Shown here piece by piece: positions 10,373 through 21,690 of a stretch of DNA of 64,000 bases. Origin of the DNA: Culex pipiens pallens. Lineage: Eukaryota; Arthropoda; Insecta; Diptera; Culicidae. The position numbers and the translations under genes are program-made. The notes beneath the pieces are model-generated. The model searched no databases, was not told the DNA's origin, and worked only from the letters and a program-made list of their open reading frames with translations. The stretch is from positions 180,514,721 to 180,578,720 of the forward strand of contig NC_068939.1 of the NCBI RefSeq assembly GCF_016801865.2, in the 5' to 3' direction. Positions within the stretch are counted from its first letter, which is position 1. Each line of letters opens with the position of its first letter.

Positions 10373-13300
10373 TACTTCTCGATTCCGATGCTGCTGCGCC
10401 GCGAGCCGAATGTATGTTGTCCTCGTTGTGAATGAAATTCGCTAGTGTTGACCACACTAGGCATTCAGGTCTCCTTGTTCTGTACCTGTTGTTGACTACA
10501 ACGAATTCGGTACGATGGGAACATCCCATGCTAACTGCGAGGCAGATGACCTATCTGTTCTCTCGACTTCTGTCGTTTTGTTAACCACAAAACTATGTTT
10601 CACAGTCTAGAAACATGACCCGGTAATGACGTTCTGTCATGTGTACCGTGCCTACTTATGCTCCAGCATAGTCCAACGGATGCGGAACTCCTCGAAGTCC
10701 GATTAGCTACGTCGCTCTACGATGATGTCCGTTCTGCGTCACAAGCTATTCCCTAGGTGCTCAAAGTGTCGTCGGTGGAGCCGCGTGGTGCTTGATCGCC
10801 ATCCTCTGCTTGTGTGAGTTTGCTGCATGCTTATGCTGCTGCGTGCGCCTGCACACTTCTGCTGTTGCCATTGATCGCCTGGTTGATCAATAATCCTGCG
10901 CTTGGGGTGCTCAAATTGTAACCCAATATAGACTTACCAAAATCTAGCCGAATTTGCTGCGCATTCTCGTAGACAAACACTTGTCTACGGCCTTTGGTGT
11001 GACCCACCAGATCAGAATTCAAAGTAACCCTCTGATATTCTTCTCCAGAACTTCGTCGTCTGCAGTTCGACTCTAGTGTGACCCACTAGTTCTGCTTAAC
11101 TGTCGGCGGTTAGTCCAACTTGTAGAATTCTCGTGCCGATATCTCGAGATTTCCTTCGGCGATTTGGTTTCCAGCTAACTACTGACCAAATTAATTCTTC
11201 TAGCGTATCATGCTACCTGCTGATCGCTGCATTCCAGCTTACCTTCCAGATGTCCCTTTCTTCTGGTACTTTCTGAAATCTCTCGATGATCTGATGATGT
11301 CTCTGATGACCTAGTACAAGCTGCTAGTCTCTGTACGTCCGTGTCATGCCACGCTGATGACTGTTGAAGCTGCTAGTCTCCATACTATCGCGCCTTGCCG
11401 ATTGTCTTCCAATCTCTATCATCTCAAACATCGTGCTAAGAAGTGATCGATGTCGTCTTCGTTATCACTCTTCTTCGGGACTCCTATCAACGCTAACTAC
11501 GTGATATCCGCGTCGTTGTCTCTTGACGCGCTGCTGCATTTCGTTCATAATCCTCCTGATTTGAACTTGGTGTGCTACGACAAGTGTCGCGATTACACTG
11601 ATGCCTTGCAGCATTTCTTTCTCTCGAGTCTATAGGCCTCCTGCTTCGAACTTGGTGCGTTCTAGCATTTCTGCATTGGATCGCATGATCCTCCTTGCTG
11701 CTTATTGGTCGATCATCATGCTTGATCACCTGCGTTGAATCGCGTGATCGTCTTCGTTGATTATTCCATCCATACGATCGATCGATGGTCTCCTGGCCTG
11801 TCTTGGGTTCGTCGCTGCCTGCCAACTCCTCTACGCTGAGGTCGTTCTGCGTTGCATAGACTGCTCCAGAGATGTCCTTAATTTATCTCCCACCTGGTCG
11901 AGCCTACTCGTCTCTTAGCCAGCATTTCATTCCTCAAGAAATATTTCTCAATAAATATGCGAAATGGATTCGATCTGATTGACGCTTGATCGATTTCCAT
12001 ACTTTTGGTATCCCCAAAGTTCAAACATTTCATGCTGTTTCACCGTAACCCAGTGTAGCATTCGCGTAACTCGCTCTTTGCAGTTGACCCCAACTTTTAA
12101 CTATCAGGTCTCCCAGTTTCCCTGACAGCTTCCATTTAATTCAGCATGTCACCAAACTTTCCTGATCATATGCTCTTGGGATGGCTTCCCCTTAATCTAG
12201 CATATTTCTAAAATTACGAGATGATTTACCCGGTAAAAACAAATTTCTTCAAAATAAGTAAATCATTGCTTCTTCCCAACTTTCTTGCAGAAAGTCGTCT
12301 CTCTCGATGGGCACAACAAAAAATCATTCTGTTTCAATTCTTGCTTTACGTCACCCAGTCGCGCTTTCTGCGCCTTCTTTCAATTTTGTGAAAGGAACTA
12401 AAAATTCATTGATCCGCTATAATTTCCACCTACCCTTGTAGATCCTCTAGGGCTTCTCAACATGCCAGCGGTCGCTCCTCTCTGTGCAGGCTTTACTTAC
12501 TCAGCATTACGTGGACTGCACAAACCACGAACCTCCTCGGGGCTGTCTCGCTCTATCCTCCTCGGCGCGGTGAACGTATGGTGTCCAACTTGCACGTGCG
12601 TTGATATCCTTGCTGACGCTGACTGCCAGGATCTAATCGCAACTCCCTTGCAGGACCTGCCGCTGTGACTCTCTACAGTGACTCCGTAGGATTGGATTTA
12701 GCTCCAATTTTCCTGCTGCTTCTGCTCATTTGATATCGATGAGCTAGACCTCGTGAATTATCACGGACTGAAAGACGCTGACAGCTTCTTTCCTTGCTAA
12801 TTGTTACCAAGCTGGTTCTCATCCGTACTGATGGTATCTTTTGCTCAGCGAGTTTCTGCCGCTGCGAGCCCTCGCTGCTACTGCTCCTGCTGTTTCTTGC
12901 TGCCCATCCTTTCTGGATAAAGTTTTTCTTTGCCTCCAAAATCCAATTTGCTACCGAAGATTCTCTTCGATATTCCCTCCAACCTTTTGGTATAGTTGGG
13001 CTGAAGCTGACTGCTTCTTTACTGTGAGATCGGTGTAGAAGTGCTATACACGTTTCTATCCGGACCGACTCTTCCACTCTGCCTTCAACCCATCAAGTAG
13101 TTCAAAACTCTAAATTGTTCATTCCAAACTTGGATGACCGAATGCTAACTGCATGGCCATTTACTACAAATGTTTACGCGTCTGCTTACCCTAACGACAA
13201 CTGATCCCATAACGTTGATCAACCATACCGCAATACTAACTGCGTCGTTGATCGGGGTCTTCGGTGTTGATCCGCATCCCTAATGCTGCATCTTCCAAGC

Positions 13301-14250
13301 GTACGGCAGCTTAAGCCGCTGATAAATCAACCAGCTAGTTGTTTGTCGTACTCCAAAACAAGATCAGGTTCGTTTCTTGATGTTATACCATGGTGAACCA
13401 TTTCACCATGTTCTGAATACGTTTCTCGTATTCCATCTTGGCTCAAACTAAAACCAGGTTTTCCACATCGTGGTGTGAATCTTATCATCTTCTTCTGTAC
13501 AAAACTGGTTGTACTGCTCGTACTCGTCCGTACGGCCATTTCCACGCCAAATCGAGACGAGGAAACTAAAGACAAAACTGCTCCTCTGTTTTCGTCGCTT
13601 GATGTCTCCAGTATTGACAACTCCTAAATCTCGCGACCCTCGTAAGGCACCCTAAAACTTCGCTGCTCCATCCTGACCTCAAGTTGACATTCCCGGGTTC
13701 GTTGCTATTGAAGTCTCCTTGATCACCTTGATTTGGACACTCCATGACCAGAACCAAAGCTGCTTTGTTCCGACCGCATACTCCAAATCCGAGTTCGCCG
13801 CTTCACAGTACGGCCGCTGAAGTCTCCGTGTGAACTCCCACATGCGTACTCCGTGATCAGACCCGAGGTTGACTCCTGCGTTCTCGATCGATCCGCCATT
13901 ATCCAACTCGTGCATCCAAAGGTGTCCTTCGTCGATACGCTGGTTGGCTTGCGTACCGATGCTACCGTGAGGCGTTTGCTGTTATTCTCATGATCTGTAA
14001 CCCAGACCGTACCATTGCAGCACTACTTCCACTGCGAGAACCGTTCCGTGGTAGTAGTTCCAACTAACTACTAACTAGTCTATCACCAGTTAACTACTGG
14101 GAATAGAACTACTAGCTATTTGCTGAATAGTTCTGTCTCCGGTCATACTTACGAGCTACCCGCTGAAAGCATGCCAGGGCGGCCATGACAGTTAACTACT
14201 GTCGGCCATCTTGCAGTGAACTTCTGCAAGATCTCTCACCCAGATGGCCA

Positions 14251-14264
14251 CTGGGCCCATAACC
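14251..14264 (-). other. Primer-binding site, initiator tRNA-Met internal type
   Basis: The minus strand reads GGTTATGGGCCCAG, complementary to the CUGGGCCCAUAACC anticodon arm of insect initiator tRNA-Met. It sits 17 bp inside the 5' LTR edge. Known copia-type elements use a half-tRNA primer of this kind. Confidence 0.8.
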
Positions 14265-14281
14265 TGTTGAAAGTAACACAG

Positions 14282-14708
14282 GGTAATCTGGTGTGAGGAA
14301 TTGAGATGTCCTAGTCGTTTATTATTCGTCAAGTGATTAATACAATTCATGTTACATTATTGTTACATATCTGAGTGAGTGTAATTTCTAATAGTATTGA
14401 TAACCTCAATTACTGGCACCACTGTGCCGATTGGCAACCATGCCATGTGATCATTACAAATGTACGATCACCTTGTATGCAAGCTTGTATGCGACCTTGC
14501 ATACAATGTCACAGTCTCAACTGTGGTAATATGACGATCATATAGATGTGTAAGTGTATCTTACCACGATCTATCAATGTCGAATTGTCATATGTTTGTT
14601 TATGTTTACAGCATGATCTTCGGTATCCCCGAGATCAAGATGATCACCCGAAAGTGATCGTATCACCAGCAGCTAACGTGCTGCTTTGAACAAACATGTA
14701 TTTCAACA
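14282..14708 (-). repeat. 5' LTR of the copia-type element
   Basis: Identical, as I read it, to 9746-10172. It is the 5' LTR on the minus strand because the primer site lies just inside it. Any transcription start should lie in this repeat, but I could not place a TATA box with confidence. Confidence 0.9.
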
Positions 14709-15640
14709 AAAAGAAAATCTGAATAAATAAAATTAAAAAAACGCTTGTTTTTATCTTTGGTCACCGAATTCAACATTTTCAAAAAAAATCGAATAACCTC
14801 ATTAATCGATTGTACATGTTTTTCCTAAAATATTTGAATTCGCAGAATCATTGTTTAAGGTTAACTTATTTTTCAGTACTTTTTTCAGTGAAGACAAAAC
14901 CATAAAAAATGCTTTAAGTGTAATACTTTTTAAACAATTTGAAACTTTGCATGATTTTAGCTAATTTTTTTCAAAGATTTGAACAGAAAATTAAGTAAAA
15001 GAGATGGAAACTGTACTATTATAGATTTTTTTTATCTATTGAATTCCTAGGTTTTTTTTCATCAACTTTAAAAAGTGATGGACTGAATTCTAAATTCTCT
15101 ATATTTATGTCACATGAGTTATTTTACTTTTCAGAGAAAAAATAAGTCCGGTTCATAGCGAAGCTACACCCAAGATTTAATTTTTATTATGATTCAAAAA
15201 TTACAATGTGCTTTTAATACGTTTTCTTGCCTCAAACGCCAAAAATATCAAACAAATAAGGTCTTCTGTATGCCATTGAATGGGAGAGGAGTTTTTTTTC
15301 ATAAATCTGCTCCTTTCATTGTCCCGTCACGCAAAGAAATAGCTGACAAAAAAATTCAACCAAAGTTCAAGGAGCAAAAGATTCATTTTTCAATATTTGA
15401 TAATTTAAACAGTTTTAAAAACTCTTGTTTTGAATCGTGACAGGCATAATTATTTTTTTTTCTGATTTAAGACAGGGATCGTCACAATTAAATGAATATT
15501 TGATGATATATTCTTGTAACTAGTTCATAATTACTTTAAAAACTTTTTCAAGAATAGAATCATAAATAATTAATGGGAGTGTCAAATCTGTTAGCAATTA
15601 TAAATTTACAACAAGTTTTTGAAATACGCCCGTATCAAAA
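14709..15640. other. AT-rich non-coding stretch
   Basis: No gene is seen. A plus-strand frame at 15189-15440 is low-complexity and unrecognised. Confidence 0.45.
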
Positions 15641-16958
15641 CGTCCCCCTTCGTTCTGCACAGGATTTTTAACTCCTCACTACCACAGGGCAATCCCGCTT
15701 CCCGAACTCAACCTATGGTAAAAAAAAGTTGTGGGTGTTGTGGCATCAGAAAGGGGAGCGAGAGAGGTTAAGCGAAATTTAATGCGTCTTAACTTTACGT
15801 TGTCACGTCGTTGCTTATCACCGTTACGTTGCCAAGAGTCTCGTCTGATGCTCCTCATTTCCGCGGTAAATCTGATGTCGGGGGAGCGGTTTTTTTCTCT
15901 CTCGGTTACTGGATAGGTGCGATATTGGTTGTTAAAGTTTACGGCCACACGTTTTTGCAGGGGGGGAAACCAATTCATTGTGGTTTGTGGGAGGTGAGGT
16001 GGTTGTACTTGCGCTGGCAGATGGTACGAGCCCAGAGGGAGAGATTTGAGTACTATGAAGTAAACGGGGAAAGTTTCACAGTTTCATTTGAATAATAATG
16101 ACATATTCTCCGAAAATCTCATGAAAATCTATCTTATGACTTTTTCACATCGTAAAAATTTTACCATCAAACTCTCAGTCATCAATTCACCTGTACCCCC
16201 GGAATGTAATTTGAAATTGATTGCACTTCCAAGCTCAATTCTGTTCGACTGGCATTTCTGAGATGTCTGCCACATCAAATGGTCCACACTGATTGTACGG
16301 AGCGCGCAGAGCTTTCCAGAAATTTATCCCCTGTCGGGACTGTGGATAAATTATTCAGACCTGTTCCGAAATTGGAGAATCATCGTTTGTACCCGGAGGG
16401 ATCGTTTCAATTTGCCATGTTAGAGTGCTTGATTCCTTAACATTACATCGCATCGGCAGCCCCGGTTGCCAACATTGATTGCTGGTTGCTATTTCAATAA
16501 TGTTCTACCGTTTTAATAGTAAGTAGAATGAAGCTCGATCAGGTACTTAATTAACTGCCAAAAGCAGGTGCTGCTAAGAATGGAATACACAGGGTTACAT
16601 AGATGTGCTTCGAAGTTGCTATATTTATAACAATGGAATTTTATGAGAAAAAAAGCAAGATGTGAGAATTTGTTATAATGGCTCTAAACGAAGTAATACA
16701 ATGAAGTTACTTAAAAATTGCTTCCCGATAGCTCTTTCAAAAATCAAATCATAAAAATTAAAAAATATATATTGAAACTCAAAAGAAGAACTGGCAGTAT
16801 TTATATTTTTCGAAGTTAAAAATTGAGGGGATGAGGAAATGAGGGGACCTGGGAAAGATTCCCAAAAGTTCCAAGTTCCAAACCGAACCAATAATTCTTA
16901 TAAATAATTAAAATATTCAAAATGTATATCAGAGTTGAAAAATTGAGACAAATTACGC
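15641..16958. other. Less AT-rich island, no gene resolved
   Basis: Composition rises between about 15641 and 16560 and then turns AT-rich. Several frames of 60-100 codons overlap on both strands with no recognisable domain. It looks like single-copy intergenic or intronic DNA flanking the simple-repeat arrays. Confidence 0.4.
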
Positions 16959-17114
16959 AAAATCAAAATCAAAATCAAAATCAAAATCAAAATCAAAATC
17001 AAAATCAAAATCAAAATCAAAATCAAAATCAAAATGAAAATCAAAATTAAAATCAAAATCAAAATCAAAATCAAAATCAAAATCAAAATCAAAATCAAAA
17101 TCAAAATCAAAATC
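16959..17114. repeat. (AAAATC)n array, about 26 units
   Basis: A hexanucleotide array with only a few variants (AAAATG near 17030-17036, AAAATT near 17041-17047). It abuts the AAACTG array with no spacer. Confidence 0.95.
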
Positions 17115-17672
17115 AAACTGAAACTGAAACTGAAACTGAAACTGAAACTGAAACTGAACCTGAAACTGAAACTGAAACTGAAACTGAAACTGAAACTGAA
17201 ACTGAAACTGAAACTGAAACTGAAACTGAAACTGAAACTGAAACTGAAACTGAAACTGAAACTGAAACTGAAACTGAAACTGAAACTGAAACTGAAACTG
17301 AAACTGAAACTGAAACTGAAACTGAAACTGAAACTGAAACTGAAACTGAAACTGAAACTGAAACTGAAACTGAAACTGAAACTGAAACTGAAACTGAAAC
17401 TGAAACTGAAACTGAAACTGAAACTGAAACTGAAACTGAAACTGAAACTGAAACTGAAACTGAAACTGAAACTGAAACTGAAACTGAAACTGAAACTGAA
17501 ACTGAAACTGAAACTGAAACTGAAACTGAAACTGAAACTGAAACTGAAACTGAAACTGAAACTGAAACTGAAACTGAAACTGAAACTGAAACTGAAACTG
17601 AAACTGAAACTGAAACTGAAACTGAAACTGAAACTGAAACTGAAACTGAAACTGAAACTGAAACTGAAACTG
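17115..17672. repeat. (AAACTG)n array, about 93 units
   Basis: An almost perfect hexamer array; one CCTG variant near 17158 is the only change I noticed. Open frames reading Lys-Leu or Gln-Phe/Ser-Phe repeats across it are artefacts of a six-base period. Confidence 0.95.
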
Positions 17673-17683
17673 TTTGTTGTTTT

Positions 17684-18949
17684 GTTTTTTGTTTTTTTTT
17701 TGTTTTTTGTTTTTTGTTTTTTGTTTTTTGTTTTTTGTTTTTTGTTTTTTGTTTTTTGTTTTTTGTTTTTTGTTTTTTGTTTTTTGTTTTTTGTTTTTTG
17801 TTTTTTGTTTTTTGTTTTTTGTTTTTTGTTTTTTGTTTTTTGTTTTTTGTTTTTTGTTTTTTGTTTTTTGTTTTTTGTTTTTTGTTTTTTGTTTTTTGTT
17901 TTTTGTTTTTTGTTTTTTGTTTTTTGTTTTTTGTTTTTTGTTTTTTGTTTTTTGTTTTTTGTTTTTTGTTTTTTGTTTTTTGTTTTTTGTTTTTGTTTTT
18001 TGTTTTTTGTTTTTTGTTTTTTGTTTTTTGTTTTTTGTTTTTTGTTTTTTGTTTTTTGTTTTTTGTTTTTTGTTTTTTGTTTTTTGTTTTTTGTTTTTTG
18101 TTTTTTGTTTTTTGTTTTTTGTTTTTTGTTTTTTGTTTTTTGTTTTTTGTTTTTTGTTTTTTGTTTTTTGTTTTTTGTTTTTTGTTTTTTGTTTTTTGTT
18201 TTTTGTTTTTTGTTTTTTGTTTTTTGTTTTTTGTTTTTTGTTTTTTGTTTTTTGTTTTTTGTTTTTTGTTTTTTGTTTTTTGTTTTTTGTTTTTTGTTTT
18301 TGTTTTTTGTTTTTTGTTTTTTGTTTTTTGTTTTTTGTTTTTTGTTTTTTGTTTTTTGTTTTTTGTTTTTTGTTTTTTGTTTTTTGTTTTTTGTTTTTTG
18401 TTTTTTGTTTTTTGTTTTTTGTTTTTTGTTTTTTGTTTTTTGTTTTTTGTTTTTTGTTTTTTGTTTTTTGTTTTTTGTTTTTTGTTTTTTGTTTTTTGTT
18501 TTTTGTTTTTTGTTTTTTGTTTTTTGTTTTTTGTTTTTTGTTTTTTGTTTTTTGTTTTTTGTTTTTTGTTTTTTGTTTTTTGTTTTTTGTTTTTTGTTTT
18601 TTGTTTTTTGTTTTTTGTTTTTTGTTTTTTGTTTTTTGTTTTTTGTTTTTTGTTTTTTGTTTTTTGTTTTTTGTTTTTTGTTTTTTGTTTTTTGTTTTTT
18701 GTTTTTTTGTTTTTTGTTTTTTGTTTTTTGTTTTTTGTTTTTTGTTTTTTGTTTTTTGTTTTTTGTTTTTTGTTTTTTGTTTTTTGTTTTTTGTTTTTTG
18801 TTTTTTGTTTTTTGTTTTTTGTTTTTTGTTTTTTGTTTTTTGTTTTTTGTTTTTTGTTTTTTGTTTTTTGTTTTTTGTTTTTTGTTTTTTGTTTTTTGTT
18901 TTTTGTTTTTTGTTTTTTGTTTTTTTTTTTGTTTTTTTGTTTTTTGTTT
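17684..18949. repeat. (GTTTTTT)n array, about 180 units
   Basis: A heptanucleotide array of 1.27 kb. Occasional units are one T short (near 17992 and 18300) or longer (near 17692, 18703, 18922-18940). The bridge from the AAACTG array is TTTGTTGTTTTG. A 7-bp period leaves several frames open (period-7 peptides such as KQKTKNK on the minus strand), giving apparent 420-684-codon proteins that should be ignored. Confidence 0.95.
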
Positions 18950-20400
18950 CAAACACTATTTCGCACTTGCCGTACACCTTAATATGCTCAGAAGAACTTT
19001 TCAAGAAATTGCCACCACATAACTACAGTGGCGCAGATTTCAGTTAAAAGTTAGAAGTTGCTTCTGGTTGCTTTGTTTCCCACTTTAAAATTTTCTGGTG
19101 CAAATTTAAAAGTTTGTCATTCTGGAGATGCTCTCACCTCTGGCGTTGGTGACAATGCGACACAGACAAGTGGACGTTGTTGTTCAACTCCTTTTTCAGC
19201 AATTTTTTATTTTCATTTCGATTCATCAAGAAGTTTAAGTCAAGTCTCACTGTCTTGGCTGTAATTCACCCCACTCTCTCACACACTTGGGAGAACACGA
19301 GTGCGACGACTTTTTTGTTGGTCTTTAATTATAACATTTTTGCCATGTGCATACGAGAGTAGGTGAAATCCTTTGGAGTACGCCAACGAGGACCAAGTTG
19401 AGGACGTGGGGGCTTCGTTCGAAACTTTCACCTCGCTTGTGTCCGCGGGAAAAGCTGGTTCTGGTCCGGGTGAATGATCCTTCTCTGGAGAGCATAATAA
19501 ACATCTTGTTTCTGCTGCTGGGGGGAAATTAGATAAGTGTAAACACTTGTAACAACTATGTCCTGCTCCCAGAGCTGGGCTGAGCCAGGCTCTGAAATTT
19601 GCTGTGCTTCTGCTACTCGGAATGGGGCGCTGAATGTTGACGTTGGCTCAGTTACTGTTTTGTGCTTCGGTAGAGTCTAATGTCACGCAAGGAAAATTAC
19701 GCCCTGGACTTGGTCTGGGTTTGGTGCAACGGGCGGGCAGATTGCGCAGAAATTTGAGATGGGTTCTTGCATGAATTAGTTGCTAGAGGAGAATCCATGC
19801 GATGCTTCTTGAGTGCTGGGATTGGATTTACAAACCAATTCGTGGGAACTCTTACACGCTGAAGTGGAGCAAGAATCTTGAACATAGTTTCATTTTGCTT
19901 GAAGTGTGTTTCACTGAGTTGGCATAAATGCTTTCTCGTTCATATCCCACTTTTGAATAGTTTGCTTCTTGGAGTAAACCAATTCAGCTATCAAATTTGA
20001 TGAAACCTCATGATAAAGTTTTGCCACTAAATTGCCTTCCACATGATTGCGTAATGACTTGTTTGAAGTTGAGATCTTTGGTTTCCACCTTTTGGAAAGT
20101 TTCAATGATCATGACAAAAACATCAAAACAAAGTTTGAAAACCATATTGATTTCCAAATGATCAAACCTGAGGCTTGGATTTTTGAAAACTTTTGATTCT
20201 GAGACTATCGTACTAGTGAATAATGCATTTTACAGTTAATTTTCATCGAAATTTAAAACCATGCCCTAAAAAAGTCAACACAAAAACAAATCACATTTCC
20301 CGCGATCTATTTCCCCTTCGGCCAAAAGCGATTTTTTTTCAGCCAAAGGACAGATTCGTCAGTGGTCGAGCAACACGTCCTCGCTGATCCGGTGCTTTTT
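18950..20400. other. Less AT-rich island upstream of the Pro/Ser-rich frame
   Basis: Mostly balanced sequence without internal repeats. No open frame has a recognisable domain. A polypyrimidine stretch near 20330-20340 followed by CAG (20339-20341) could serve as a plus-strand splice acceptor, but this is weak. Confidence 0.35.
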
Positions 20401-20435
20401 TGTCGCCCAACCCTCCCAGAAATCCTAATCCGGGG

Positions 20436-20822
20436 ATGGATCCTTCCCCAAAGTTTCCACCTCCTCCGGGGGCGGCGGATTCGTCCGAATATCTGTTTCA
20501 ATTTAACGGTTCACATCACTTCAATCTCGACGAACCGTCGTCAGCTTGCGATTTTTCCCGACCGACCGACTGCCAGAGTCAGCACATTTCGGCACTATCG
20601 GGGTCATCATCGGAGAAATACCTTCCGGATGGGAGCCGGACCAATATCCCGGACCCGTTCCGCTACCTGACCAATTTTTATACAATCAGCAACGGTGGCA
20701 ACGCGATGGCATGGCGTCTGCCATGGGCATTTTTTTCCCGTTCGAATTCTTGGATAGTTTTTGAAGGGAGAGAGAGAGAGAGAACGGCAAAAAAGGTGGA
20801 AACCCGGAACGAACAGGTGTGA
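20436..20822 (+). CDS. Candidate Pro/Ser-rich coding exon, product unknown
   Basis: An open frame starts with ATG at 20436 (context GGGGATGGA) and ends with TGA at 20820-20822, about 128 codons. The first 25 residues are Pro-rich (MDPSPKFPPPPGAADSSEY), then Ser/Asn/Asp-rich, and the tail is Arg/Glu-rich from a GA microsatellite near 20770-20785. The frame also stays open from 20400 upstream of the ATG. The sequence AACAG|GTGTGA at 20812-20822 is a possible splice donor overlapping the stop, so this could be a 5' coding exon ending at 20816. No known domain is recognised. The other two frames are also partly open here, so chance is a real alternative. Confidence 0.3.
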   Translation: MDPSPKFPPPPGAADSSEYLFQFNGSHHFNLDEPSSACDFSRPTDCQSQHISALSGSSSEKYLPDGSRTNIPDPFRYLTNFYTISNGGNAMAWRLPWAFFSRSNSWIVFEGRERERTAKKVETRNEQV

Positions 20823-21279
20823 CACACTCGGGTTCCGGATGAAGGAATCTGCTTCGAAGGGATCGGAGATTTTAATAATTTTTCTTCCGGTTTATTCTGC
20901 TGATTAAAGGATGCTCCTTCAAATGCTATTCCCAAAATATCTTCCAATCGAAGAAAACATAATATTTGTACGAAAAATCTGGCAATTATTATGTAAGATT
21001 TATGGCAACTAAAAAAGAAACAATATCCTTCAAATTCCGCGCTTATTAAAGTAGTTAAAAAAATACCCGTCCAAAGTCAAGTTCATTTCAGCTTCTGTTT
21101 TAAAAATATAATGTGCCTTGAAAGTTTTTTTTTGAATTTATGTCAGTGAAATAAAAAAAGTACTTTATTTTTTCTGTGCAGTATTTTTTTTATTTTAGGG
21201 CTAGAGTGTTTTTTTTTTTTTTCAGAGGTTCGCATTTATCTGTGAATATAACTTTTCCCAAAATGAACCATTCCTCATT
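20823..21279. other. AT-rich non-coding stretch
   Basis: T-rich DNA leading into the third minisatellite block. No gene is supported. Confidence 0.45.
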
Positions 21280-21690
21280 CATTTTGGTCGTCCATTTGGC
21301 TCCGAAATTTGATCGGTTTTTGCAATTTCGGTCGATTTGGTAATTTTGATCATCTTGGTCGATTTTGTATTTTTGCTCATCTTGATCTTTTTTGTTATTT
21401 TGGCCATTTTTATCGTTTTAGCATTTTTTGTTGAATCGGTAATTTTTGTCATTTTTGTCATTTTTGTCATTTTTGTCATTTTTGTCATTTTTGTCATTTT
21501 TGTCATTTTTGTCATTTTTGTCATTTTTGTCATTTTTGTCATTTTTGTCATTTTTGTCATTTTTGTCATTTTTGTCATTTTTGGCATTTTTGTCACTTTT
21601 GAATTTTTGACCATTTAAACCAGTGTTCGATTTCGTCATTTTGGTCGTTATGGTATATTGGTAATGTTGATCGTGTTGGCCATTTTGATC
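21280..21690. repeat. 9-bp minisatellite block 3 with homogenised core
   Basis: The edges are degenerate 9-mers of the TTTTGGTCA/TTTTGATCG kind seen at 975-1290 and 2320-3215. The core, about 21438-21590, is a clean (TTTTTGTCA)n array of roughly 17 units. Apparent proteins such as repeated Thr-Lys-Met or Asn-Asp-Lys come from the 9-bp period. Confidence 0.9.

Larger units (their letters stand above)
9746..14708 (-). mobile_element. Non-autonomous Ty1/copia-type LTR retrotransposon
   Basis: Seen: two 427-bp direct repeats (9746-10172 and 14282-14708) that I read as identical. On the minus strand they run from TGTTGAAATACATG to CCAGATTACC. Inside the right-hand (5') LTR is GGTTATGGGCCCAG; inside the left-hand (3') LTR is a purine tract, GAGGGGAAG. 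Known: copia elements prime on an internal cut of initiator tRNA-Met, and this primer-site sequence is complementary to its anticodon arm. The interior is 4109 bp, close to a copia gag-pol in size, but minus-strand frames do not exceed 134 codons. I find no zinc knuckle, integrase HHCC, protease or YVDD-type reverse transcriptase motif. Inferred: a recently inserted element mobilised in trans, or one whose coding interior was replaced. No matching 5-bp target duplication is evident (AATGAAT-like left flank, AAAAG right flank). Confidence 0.85.

Noticed and set aside
12673..13077. 134-codon minus-strand gene inside the LTR element
   Set aside because: It is a basic, Ser/Arg-rich frame with no Gag, protease, integrase or reverse transcriptase motif, and an overlapping plus-strand frame is equally open.
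13327..13620. Gag zinc knuckle in the LTR element (RCGKPGF on the minus strand)
   Set aside because: A CCHC knuckle needs C-x2-C-x4-H-x4-C. Only one Cys is present, with no His or other Cys at the required spacing.
16959..18949. Telomere-like or centromeric array
   Set aside because: The motifs AAAATC, AAACTG and GTTTTTT are not the insect telomere repeat TTAGG, and the array is internal with single-copy DNA on both sides.
16898..19047. Open frames of 420-684 codons on both strands
   Set aside because: They are created by 6- and 7-bp simple repeats lacking stop codons and have no complexity, start context or domain.
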